Positions 1 through 6,914 of a DNA stretch of 10,243 nt are shown here, piece after piece. The position numbers and the translations under genes were made by a program. How positions within the stretch are numbered: the stretch's first letter is position 1; each line of letters starts with the position of its first letter. The notes below the pieces were generated by a model. The model saw nothing but the letters and a program-made list of their open reading frames with translations, was not told the origin of the DNA and did no database searches. Source of the DNA: Candidatus Roizmanbacteria bacterium (GTDB lineage Bacteria > Patescibacteriota > Microgenomatia > GCA-001788215 > 2-01-FULL-40-14); the NCBI GenBank assembly GCA_016203755.1, contig JACQMD010000123.1:1-10243 (forward strand), read 5' to 3'.

Positions 1-1044
1 CGTCTTGCACGAAACCTGAAGCTGGTTGATGCGCTTCTCCTGGGTTTTACACTCGCCGGAGTTGTGCTTACCAAAACAACAGGATTCCTTAGTCTGTACC
101 TGTTGCCAACGACGCTGCTTCTCCTGTCTCATAGCAAAAAAATATCAACAGTAACTCGATGGTTGGCATTACTTGCTATCTCAGTCATTATGGCGTATGC
201 GCATTATGGCATACTCAAATTAAGCCCGTTATTCCCCAAAATAGCTGAAAAAAATTCGATATTTACGTATGCAATTTCTGAACTTACCATAAAACAGCTT
301 ACTGCAAACGGAAACGCAAATCTCCCCCTATTATTCTCCTGGCTTATACAGTATATGGGTGTTCCACTACTAGCACTCGTTGCGTCTTCCTTTTTCATCG
401 GCCAGTATAAAATCCGAGAAAAAATTCTGGTATTCCTCTGGTTTACTGTACCCTTTCTTACCCTGACGTATGTAGGCAAGATGCTGTATCCCCGGTATCT
501 GCTTTTTCTATCCATTGTGCTTCTTCCTCTTACTGCATATTCCTTTTATATACTCTGCGGAAGATTTCTCAACAGAAAACAATATATACAAACTGCTCTC
601 ATCGCCGTTTTTTTTCTGGGATATTGGCTGTATGCTGATTTTTTTATCATTACCGATATAACCCGCGCGCCGTTGCCTGAAAAAGATCGCACGCAATATA
701 GCGATGGTTGGCCCTCTGGATGGGGTCTTACCCACATCGTTTCATATCTTGAGAAAGAATCCGAACATAATAAACTCACCGTACTTTCAGAAGGGATCTA
801 CGGAAGTCTTCCGACAACAACTCTGGAGATATATCTTGGGAAGAATAAAAATGTCCGTATTCATCCTCTCTGGCCGGTTAACACTGAGCCGCCTGCAGAA
901 TATCAAACACCACAAGAAATGCCGGTCTATCTTCTCATAAATCAAACACAGGAAATCCCTCCATGGAATATGCAACTTGTACAGCAATACCAGAAAGGAA
1001 GAGGCAACTCGTATATCCGGCTTTTTCGACTAATCTATGATTAA
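1..1044 (+). CDS. GT39-like membrane glycosyltransferase, C-terminal part (5' end outside window)
   Basis: The frame is open from the first base of the window, so this is the end of a longer gene; 347 residues are visible. A GTG at 64 is only an internal valine. Visible residues 10-190 are mostly hydrophobic membrane helices. They carry LTKTTG near 23-28 and YPRYLLF near 163-169, both typical of the multi-pass dolichyl-phosphate-mannose transferase-like family (GT39, PMT_2/ArnT). After the last helix, a soluble tail of about 130 residues begins with a DGWPSGWG stretch. A similar tail occurs in many GT39-like proteins of candidate-phyla bacteria (recalled family knowledge). Such enzymes move a sugar from a polyprenyl-phosphate carrier to an acceptor on the outer face of the membrane. 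The catalytic first outer loop is upstream and unseen, so activity and substrate cannot be judged. The gene ends in TAA and overlaps the next gene by 8 bases, which suggests an operon. Confidence 0.85.
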   Translation, partial: RLARNLKLVDALLLGFTLAGVVLTKTTGFLSLYLLPTTLLLLSHSKKISTVTRWLALLAISVIMAYAHYGILKLSPLFPKIAEKNSIFTYAISELTIKQLTANGNANLPLLFSWLIQYMGVPLLALVASSFFIGQYKIREKILVFLWFTVPFLTLTYVGKMLYPRYLLFLSIVLLPLTAYSFYILCGRFLNRKQYIQTALIAVFFLGYWLYADFFIITDITRAPLPEKDRTQYSDGWPSGWGLTHIVSYLEKESEHNKLTVLSEGIYGSLPTTTLEIYLGKNKNVRIHPLWPVNTEPPAEYQTPQEMPVYLLINQTQEIPPWNMQLVQQYQKGRGNSYIRLFRLIYD

Positions 1045-2653
1045 TAGACCGTCAACCACTTCAAAAAAAAATAGACAAAACTGGCTGCACCGGTATGTAT
1101 TTCACTTCATGAGTATTGCGGTGATCTTATTTGTCATACGAGTTTTTTATTCGTACTATCTGCGAATTGGCGCATTTGGCTGTTTTGATGATTGTCATAC
1201 CATAACTTCTGCCTATTTCATGACCAAAGGAAGAATGTTATATTCCGAAATATTCTACAACCACCAGATGCTCATGCCGTATAGTAGTTTTGTTATTCAA
1301 AAGATATTGCAACCACAAACCCTCTATCAACTCATTCTCTCTCATCGCCTGTTTATGATGGGAACTGCATTACTCCTGGATATTATGATTCTCCTTCGCT
1401 TCCGTTGGGGTGGAGCAGCTTTTATCCTGCTCTATGAGCCGACCAAGTTTTATTTCTTGGGAGACCGGTTTTTACCTGAAGCTCTCATTGCGTATCTGTC
1501 AGCATACCTGTTCGGTTTACTCCTTCTGAAGTGGCATGGTAATACACTGACAAGATTAGATCAGCTCGTTGGTGCAATCTTCTGCTGGTTCATTATCTTT
1601 TCAAGAGAACCCTATATACCGCTGGGAATACTGTTCTTTCTGTTTCTCTTTGGAGTACGCAGTAAGATTCCTTTTCGAATTGAGCCGGCTGTTGTGTTTC
1701 TTATCTTTTCTGCGGTAACGCTCCTTTCCGTACCTATACCGGATTATCTTTTTACGGTGGGCACGGTCAACGCAACCACCGTATTGAAAGGAGAGGTGTC
1801 CTCAAATAATCTCGCGGGTGCGGGGTTTATTAGCATATTTCTCTATCCGCTCATCATTTTCTGGCAAGGAAAATGGACGTTTATCCGCTATATTCTTATC
1901 GGAATCAGTAGTGTTTTTCTGATCGTTACGGGTACTCTTCTCAGAGACAGGAAATTTGGAATGGCCGTAGGTATTCTGTTGTTGTTAGCAAGCGCCGCTA
2001 TTCGCGTCGTGCCTCCGGGCATGATGTTTTATGAAGCGTTTCACCTGCTTCCCTGGTATGCAATGTTTATTAGTTTTGTATGTTTATTTATTTTCCGATA
2101 TTTGCAGCAACGATCGCGCCGCGTAATGGGCATTGCCGGCGGAGTAATACTATTACTCGTGACATCCTACGCCGTTTTCTCACCCTCTTCTTTTTTACAC
2201 GAATCGATAGATTCTGCTCAAGAATTTCATGTGGGATATGCACAATATTCGCTCTTTGGCGAGGCTATAAAAACTCTTTCAACACCCTCGGATAAACTTT
2301 TCCTTGAACAATGGGATGATGTTATCTATTGGGTTGCAGGTCTTGACTCCTCATACCAGTACGGGCTTTTTACTCCCATTATCGCATCAACTCAACGATA
2401 TACTGATGCACGCGAGCGCATGTTTATGCAAAATCCCCCGGATTTTTATTATTGTCCGCCTCATTTTTCTTCCAACAACATACCGGCACAAAATGTGGCT
2501 TCATATGTGCAACTTGCAATGAACGACAAACCAACATGTCTGTTTATCCAAAGAAAGAAACTGGAAACAATCACTCATACGCAGTGGAATGACGCAAAAC
2601 GACTCGGATTTACGGTGTTTACACCTCCAGAAGTTCCCGATCCGGTACGGTAA
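1037..2653 (+). CDS. GT-C-fold (GT39-like) integral-membrane glycosyltransferase
   Basis: This is a complete protein of 538 residues. It has a basic N-terminus, a first membrane helix at about 24-44, then an outer loop with the acidic pair D51-D52. After the loop come KGRMLYSEIFYNHQM (64-78), a helix-rich region to about 380 (roughly ten helices), and a soluble C-terminal domain of about 155 residues. An acidic pair in the first outer loop, followed by a G-x-x-LY-x-x-x-Y/F-x-H-x-x motif, is the signature of GT-C enzymes related to GT39, which use polyprenyl-phosphate sugars. A second motif, GDRFLPEA (142-149), follows. The tail contains a PPDFYYCPP stretch (467-475), like extracytoplasmic tails of related proteins. 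Acceptor and sugar are unknown. The ATG at 1037 overlaps the preceding gene and has no evident Shine-Dalgarno site, so translation is probably coupled. An ATG at 1109 would cut into the first helix and is less likely. The last 35 bases overlap the convergent GT2 gene. Cysteines 49 and 53 bracket the acidic pair, which is unusual. Confidence 0.82.
   Translation: MINRPSTTSKKNRQNWLHRYVFHFMSIAVILFVIRVFYSYYLRIGAFGCFDDCHTITSAYFMTKGRMLYSEIFYNHQMLMPYSSFVIQKILQPQTLYQLILSHRLFMMGTALLLDIMILLRFRWGGAAFILLYEPTKFYFLGDRFLPEALIAYLSAYLFGLLLLKWHGNTLTRLDQLVGAIFCWFIIFSREPYIPLGILFFLFLFGVRSKIPFRIEPAVVFLIFSAVTLLSVPIPDYLFTVGTVNATTVLKGEVSSNNLAGAGFISIFLYPLIIFWQGKWTFIRYILIGISSVFLIVTGTLLRDRKFGMAVGILLLLASAAIRVVPPGMMFYEAFHLLPWYAMFISFVCLFIFRYLQQRSRRVMGIAGGVILLLVTSYAVFSPSSFLHESIDSAQEFHVGYAQYSLFGEAIKTLSTPSDKLFLEQWDDVIYWVAGLDSSYQYGLFTPIIASTQRYTDARERMFMQNPPDFYYCPPHFSSNNIPAQNVASYVQLAMNDKPTCLFIQRKKLETITHTQWNDAKRLGFTVFTPPEVPDPVR
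2619..2653. other. Tail-to-tail overlap of two convergent genes
   Basis: The final 35 bases of the plus-strand GT-C gene and of the minus-strand GT2 gene are the same DNA. The stops are TAA on both strands. I see no stem-loop followed by a T run on either strand within about 60 bases. The only clean inverted repeat is a short GGTGT/ACACC stem (2614-2625) with a two-base loop, which has no T tract and spans the minus-strand stop codon. Transcripts from the two strands may therefore overlap at their 3' ends. Confidence 0.85.
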
Positions 2654-3554
2654 ACAACGACCGATTCTGTTCGCGCTTTTTCTGCACCTGCCCATACAAG
2701 AAGATTGCTTGAATAAATCCTGAAATAAATGCCCAATCTCCTCCTGTTACAGATCGAACAATATGGATGGGTAACCAAACGATGTGCGCTATGAGCAGTT
2801 TTTTATCAGTTACATTCTTCCAAAGAAAGAGCAGCTGGTTACGATAGGAAACAATACGAATCTGAGACTCATCAGCAACCTGTTTAATTGACCCTTTTTC
2901 ATGCTCATGCACTACAACACTGTTTTGTTCAAAAACCAGCGTATACCCGGCCTTCCGTGCCCGATACGAAAGATCAATGTCTTCCCAATAATAAGGAGAA
3001 AACAGTGTATCAAATCCGCCAAGTTTCAAAAAAAGGTCTCTTCTGAAAAATCCACTTCCTCCGGAAACCCAATCGGTGGAAGTATTATCCACTTCACCTC
3101 TTCGATGCAAAACCATTCCTTCTTTCCAATACATCTCGCCTCTCCCGCGCAACACCACTCCTGTTTTTTCTACACTTTTATCCATACACCCCACCGCAAA
3201 AATTGCTTGATTCGTAAAATGCGGGAGAGCTGCTTTGATAAATCCGCTATTGGGATACACATCGCTATTTAATAGTAATACGACATCTCCCGTCGCATGT
3301 GTCACCCCGTAATTTATTGCCGCAGCAAAACCCTGATTCTTTTTCTGCTCAAGAATGGAAATTGCCGGTGCCCCTCGATGACGCTTTGCAAAATGTGACA
3401 GCCAGCTGCTACTTCCATCCGTTGAAGCATCATCAACAATAATAATTTCTTTGCAGAGATCACCGGCTTTTTGGCATTCTTTCAATACCCGCGGGAGATT
3501 CTGTTGTAATAGTTGCAATCCATTATAATTTGTAATAACAATTGAAATTGTCAT
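2619..3554 (-). CDS. GT2 family glycosyltransferase (rhamnosyltransferase-like)
   Basis: This is a complete protein of 311 residues with a GT-A fold. It has the N-terminal beta strand MTISIVITNYNG and the nucleotide-binding VDDASTDGS (40-48). The metal-binding DxD position is occupied by LLNSDVYP (94-101). The catalytic-base region is YYWEDIDLSYRARKAGY (188-204), with the expected ED pair at 191-192. A hydrophobic stretch at 255-289 probably rests on the membrane, and the tail is basic. These features match GT2 enzymes of the rhamnosyltransferase/WcaA type, which add a sugar from a nucleotide donor to a growing lipid-linked or surface glycan in the cytoplasm; the exact sugar cannot be read from sequence. 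It is the last gene of the minus-strand group. Its ATG overlaps the upstream YfhO-like stop in an ATGA, and no Shine-Dalgarno site is visible, so it is probably translated by coupling. Its 3' end runs 35 bases into the convergent gene. Confidence 0.93.
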   Translation of the reverse strand: MTISIVITNYNGLQLLQQNLPRVLKECQKAGDLCKEIIIVDDASTDGSSSWLSHFAKRHRGAPAISILEQKKNQGFAAAINYGVTHATGDVVLLLNSDVYPNSGFIKAALPHFTNQAIFAVGCMDKSVEKTGVVLRGRGEMYWKEGMVLHRRGEVDNTSTDWVSGGSGFFRRDLFLKLGGFDTLFSPYYWEDIDLSYRARKAGYTLVFEQNSVVVHEHEKGSIKQVADESQIRIVSYRNQLLFLWKNVTDKKLLIAHIVWLPIHIVRSVTGGDWAFISGFIQAIFLYGQVQKKREQNRSLFTVPDRELLEV

Positions 3555-5836
3555 AAGAGATGACTGGTAAATTGTATCGTATGAGTGCCTTCAGGAACAA
3601 CCACTCCCCGCAAGGCATAATCTACCAAATAGATTTTTGCTGGGGAACCATCAATGGTTACTCTCCAGTTTGGATAATATGCGTCTGATACGATAAGCAT
3701 CCGTGGCTGATTTGCATGTGCAGACAGATCAACGCTATTCGAACTGTAATGCGCAATAGTAACAGTTTCATCTTTTGAAAGCACTCCAGCTGGAACATCA
3801 ACCTCATCAGCAACAAAAGCTGTATTCCTAAGATTAACTGATTCATCGGTTAACGTTTCCTGCATACTCTCACGAGTGACTTTTCTTATCTCCTCGACAA
3901 AAAACGCGCGGGGGAATGCATCGTGATTCTCATAGAGTTTTGTCTGTCCTTCCTGAAAAACAAGAGTATACCTAGGTGAAGCAAGATCATCAAAGCTCAG
4001 TATATAGCGAACATTCAAAAGATTGGCAATAGGGTGATATGGATTATGAGGCGTAATCATACGGTTAAAATCACCCGTTTTCGTCCCGGTCCATACGCGG
4101 GCTACATCGGCATACGAAGAAAGGTAGAGCGGATCATAGCCCTCAACACTTTGAATTCCATACATGAGTGAAAAATTCGGTGGAAGTATTCGACTGTCTG
4201 TAGTCATAATACGAAATGGTCCTTTCTGTTGCTGGAGGTATGAAATCATCAGAGTTTGCGGAAAGAGGTATTCTGGCGGTGTAAAGGGAGTAAATTTCCA
4301 TCCGAATCGAAACAGATCGATGATAGTAAGTACGATAAATAAACCCGGTAGAGTAATTCTCATTTTAATTCCGCTTAATGTGAGCCTGCCCAAGAGAAAT
4401 CTCAGGAGAAAAAGGATTACAAACACAACAAATACACTCGTGGGTAGAACGAGATTACGCTTTGCAACAAGCATATTTTCGTTATTCTTAATCAGAAACT
4501 GTACAATTCCCCAAAGGAGTCCATAAATGCCGGCGACGACTCCGATAGTCAAAAATACCGAACGATTCGACAATTTTCTCCTAATATATGCGTCAAATCC
4601 ATATGCGGCAAGAACGGCAAGCGCGAAATCAACTATTACCAATAACCGGGTAGGCTGGGTTGTTGAAAGAAGCGGAATTTGCAATTGAAACGGAAGACGG
4701 GCAATGGGATTATCGGTTGCGAACAACAGTGCAATCACGAGGAGTCCGGTTAACAATCGAACAAAACCATTCTTTACGGCAAAAATAGATAAAATTGCAA
4801 ACATTAATGGTACAATGCCAATATAACCAATAAATTCTGCATAATTCCACACTCCCCAATAATTTAATGTTGCCGGATTGCCGAAAAAGTCAGGAGAGAC
4901 AAATTGCACAAGGTGCTGAAGAGGAATAAACCATCCTGGTGCCTGCCAGTTCGCCTGATCAAGAGACCGGGAGGAATGGGAAATAAACTGAAACAGCGAA
5001 TACCATTGCGGGAATGTGAGAATGACAACAGAAATGGTCACCGCTGAAAAATAGATGCATGATCGAGTGAATAATTTTCGAAATGCAATTGATCGCTTCT
5101 TCATTTCACACAGTATTCTCCAGATTAAATAAACAGTAGTAACAGCCCAGACATAAAACGCAACCTGCAAGTGACCTGCAAACCAATATGAACTTTCTGC
5201 AAATATCAACAGTATGAATAGCAATACAAGCGGTTTTTTTCGCAGCACTTTTTGTGTCAACTCATCAATAAGAAAATCTGTCAAATAGAGAACAACAGGG
5301 AGCCATATTAGGATATGTCCAATGGTATTCCACTCAAGCCACGCGATAGAAAATCCAGAAAATGCATAGGAAATACTGCCGAGTATTCCCGCCTCACGCA
5401 ACAACCCACGTTTTCGCAAAAACAGATACATACCGATTGCTGAAAGTAATGGTTGAAGGATGATAAGCACAGTCCATGAAACCCGAAATGGGAATAAAAA
5501 GAATACAAAATTAAGCGGATAAAACGCAGCTGATTGGAGATTTGCAAGAAGCGGGTAGCCAGAAAATGCGTACGGATTCCACAATGGTACGTTCCCTGCT
5601 TTAAGCTCATCAATTGCTAATTTTCTCCATGGATACTGTTGTCTCACGGGATCAGTAATGAGAAAGTTTTTGTAGGGAATGCCATTGGGATATTCCAATG
5701 CGTAAAGATCACGATATGGGTGGTAGAGACCAATGATGGTGTCTGATGGAATAGGGAGCAAACCATGCGCTACTGTTTTCCAGAAAAAGAAAACGACTAC
5801 TAAAAAAAAGAAAAAGAAAACGAATAAATTTTTCAT
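3551..5836 (-). CDS. YfhO-like membrane protein, second copy (putative GT-C glycosyltransferase)
   Basis: From the ATG at 5836 this is 761 residues; the frame is open to an ATG at 5932. The 5836 start is chosen because it lies 4 bases after the preceding stop and directly begins the first membrane helix, whereas 5932 would overlap the GT4 gene by 92 bases. The protein has 11-14 predicted membrane helices to about residue 510, then a soluble C-terminal domain. Motifs shared with the other YfhO-like protein here are DPVRQQYPW (62-70), WNPYAFSG (86-93), SPDFFGNP (314-321), VEGYDPLY (564-571), YYPNW (720-724) and ALRGVVVPEG (741-750). This pattern fits the YfhO family (PF09586). Bacillus subtilis YfhO acts with CsbB and GtcA in glycosylating lipoteichoic acid outside the cell. 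The outer-loop SD (31-32) and D62 may serve catalysis. The protein ends just after the C-terminal beta domain, without the terminal helix of longer homologs. Helix 1 is extremely phenylalanine-rich. Acceptor and donor are unknown. Confidence 0.88.
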   Translation of the reverse strand: MKNLFVFFFFFLVVVFFFWKTVAHGLLPIPSDTIIGLYHPYRDLYALEYPNGIPYKNFLITDPVRQQYPWRKLAIDELKAGNVPLWNPYAFSGYPLLANLQSAAFYPLNFVFFLFPFRVSWTVLIILQPLLSAIGMYLFLRKRGLLREAGILGSISYAFSGFSIAWLEWNTIGHILIWLPVVLYLTDFLIDELTQKVLRKKPLVLLFILLIFAESSYWFAGHLQVAFYVWAVTTVYLIWRILCEMKKRSIAFRKLFTRSCIYFSAVTISVVILTFPQWYSLFQFISHSSRSLDQANWQAPGWFIPLQHLVQFVSPDFFGNPATLNYWGVWNYAEFIGYIGIVPLMFAILSIFAVKNGFVRLLTGLLVIALLFATDNPIARLPFQLQIPLLSTTQPTRLLVIVDFALAVLAAYGFDAYIRRKLSNRSVFLTIGVVAGIYGLLWGIVQFLIKNNENMLVAKRNLVLPTSVFVVFVILFLLRFLLGRLTLSGIKMRITLPGLFIVLTIIDLFRFGWKFTPFTPPEYLFPQTLMISYLQQQKGPFRIMTTDSRILPPNFSLMYGIQSVEGYDPLYLSSYADVARVWTGTKTGDFNRMITPHNPYHPIANLLNVRYILSFDDLASPRYTLVFQEGQTKLYENHDAFPRAFFVEEIRKVTRESMQETLTDESVNLRNTAFVADEVDVPAGVLSKDETVTIAHYSSNSVDLSAHANQPRMLIVSDAYYPNWRVTIDGSPAKIYLVDYALRGVVVPEGTHTIQFTSHLL
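5802..5820. repeat. A/T homopolymer-rich tract coding the poly-phenylalanine helix
   Basis: On the plus strand this reads eight A, G, five A, G, four A; on the coding minus strand it is a nearly pure T run interrupted by two C. It encodes most of the phenylalanine-rich start of the second YfhO-like protein, which has five consecutive Phe at residues 7-11. The eight-base run is a possible site of polymerase slippage or sequencing error, but the frame through it is intact. Confidence 0.7.
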
Positions 5837-5840
5837 CTGC

Positions 5841-6914
5841 TCATCGATGTACTTTTCCACTGATAATCTGTTGAATAATATGATCAAGTTTTGTATAAAA
5901 CTCCTGTTGTGCAAATTGTTTACTTTTTTCAATAGCAGAAGCTTTTATTGTTTCTCGCAAGTTCTTATTGGCTATCAACTGCATCATCTGTTCTAGACAC
6001 TCATCTTCATCATTCCATAGGTACCCTTGCTTTCCGGACTGAATAATCTCCCGTAAACCTCCTCCATTGAAAAGTAGCGGAATACAACCTGCTGCCATAG
6101 CCTCAACCGGTGCTATGCCAAAATGTTCCATGCGTTCTGGATGCTCGTTTTCCCCTTCGCCAAAACCGGCAGCATGCCAATAGAACATCGCGCTGGCGTA
6201 TTCTTTCTGTAACGTACTAAATGAGATATTGGGCAGAAGCCTGACTGAGGATGATCTCGTTAAATGCTGTAATTCACTGAAATAATTATCATCCTGCTTT
6301 AACAATCCACCAGCCAGATGAAGTTGCCAACCATTCAATTGCTTAGATGCTTTATTAAATATTCGAATCATTTCATGGTGTTTTTTAAAGGGGTGAAAAC
6401 GTCCGACTGAAAGAATAACTTGTTGCTTATTCCCTTCATGGAATTTCTCAACAGAAACTGGTGGATAGAGCACATCGGAAGAACAAGTAAATTCCTGATC
6501 AATAAATCGTTTGGTGAATTCTGAATTACAGACAATACGCTGATATCGTGACAATTTTACAACGTTTAAAACACTAGTTCCCCCAATCCCCCTGAAAGGC
6601 TGCTGGAAATGAAGAAGGTTATATCGGGCAAGAGAAAGTGGAATGCTCCCGTCACTTAAGAATATGAGTAGATCGTATTTTCTGCTTATACTTATTTTTT
6701 TGTATAATGAATGTGTACGGGAAAAAATATTGGGTACTAATGTTACTCGGTGTATGTTAATTGATAAAATCTGTTGAGCTTTTTCCTTTATATCTTTTTC
6801 GTCCCAAAACAATGACACATTATGCACCGTACTCAAGTGTGACGCGATTTCGAGCATATAGCGCTCTCCTCCACCCAATGTATTTAAATAAGGACTAACG
6901 ATACCAATTTTCAT
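5841..6914 (-). CDS. GT4 family glycosyltransferase
   Basis: This is a GT-B-fold protein of 357 residues. The N-terminal half has the glycine-rich loop LGGGERYMLEIASHL (13-27) expected near the acceptor site. The C-terminal half has SVGRFHPFKKHHEMI (169-183), with the usual R and K that contact the donor phosphates. It also has EHFGIAPVEAMAAG (263-276), where E263 and E271 form the EX7E donor-binding motif. These are hallmarks of GT4 retaining enzymes that transfer a sugar from a nucleotide donor in the cytoplasm; the EHFGI form also occurs in ALG11-like mannosyltransferases. The frame is open to an ATG at 7058, but the extra 48 residues overlap the preceding gene and resemble no GT4 start. 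The ATG at 6914 begins the canonical first strand MKIGIVSPYL and overlaps the preceding gene by only 20 bases. An AGGAG lies about 20 bases upstream of this ATG, too far to be an ordinary ribosome site. The gene sits between the two YfhO-like genes, which suggests a role in the same glycan. Stop is TGA. Confidence 0.93.
   Translation of the reverse strand: MKIGIVSPYLNTLGGGERYMLEIASHLSTVHNVSLFWDEKDIKEKAQQILSINIHRVTLVPNIFSRTHSLYKKISISRKYDLLIFLSDGSIPLSLARYNLLHFQQPFRGIGGTSVLNVVKLSRYQRIVCNSEFTKRFIDQEFTCSSDVLYPPVSVEKFHEGNKQQVILSVGRFHPFKKHHEMIRIFNKASKQLNGWQLHLAGGLLKQDDNYFSELQHLTRSSSVRLLPNISFSTLQKEYASAMFYWHAAGFGEGENEHPERMEHFGIAPVEAMAAGCIPLLFNGGGLREIIQSGKQGYLWNDEDECLEQMMQLIANKNLRETIKASAIEKSKQFAQQEFYTKLDHIIQQIISGKVHR

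Noticed and set aside
2614..2625. GGTGT/ACACC inverted repeat as a terminator
   Set aside because: The stem is only five base pairs with a two-base loop, has no T run on either side, and lies within coding sequence.
2901..3272. 123-codon plus-strand frame antisense to the GT2 gene
   Set aside because: It is the shadow of a well-supported GT2 gene and shows no recognisable domain, ribosome site or plausible composition.
4164..4526. 120-codon plus-strand frame inside the second YfhO-like gene
   Set aside because: It is antisense to a conserved membrane protein, with no motif of its own.
5837..5932. N-terminal extension of the second YfhO-like gene to an ATG at 5932
   Set aside because: It would overlap the GT4 gene by 92 bases and add 32 polar residues ahead of the first helix. 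The ATG at 5836, 4 bases after the GT4 stop, fits the operon pattern better.
5733..5996. Plus-strand frame with a lysine-rich run, resembling a small basic protein
   Set aside because: The lysine run is just the complement of the T-rich codons for the poly-phenylalanine helix, and it spans the junction of two real genes.
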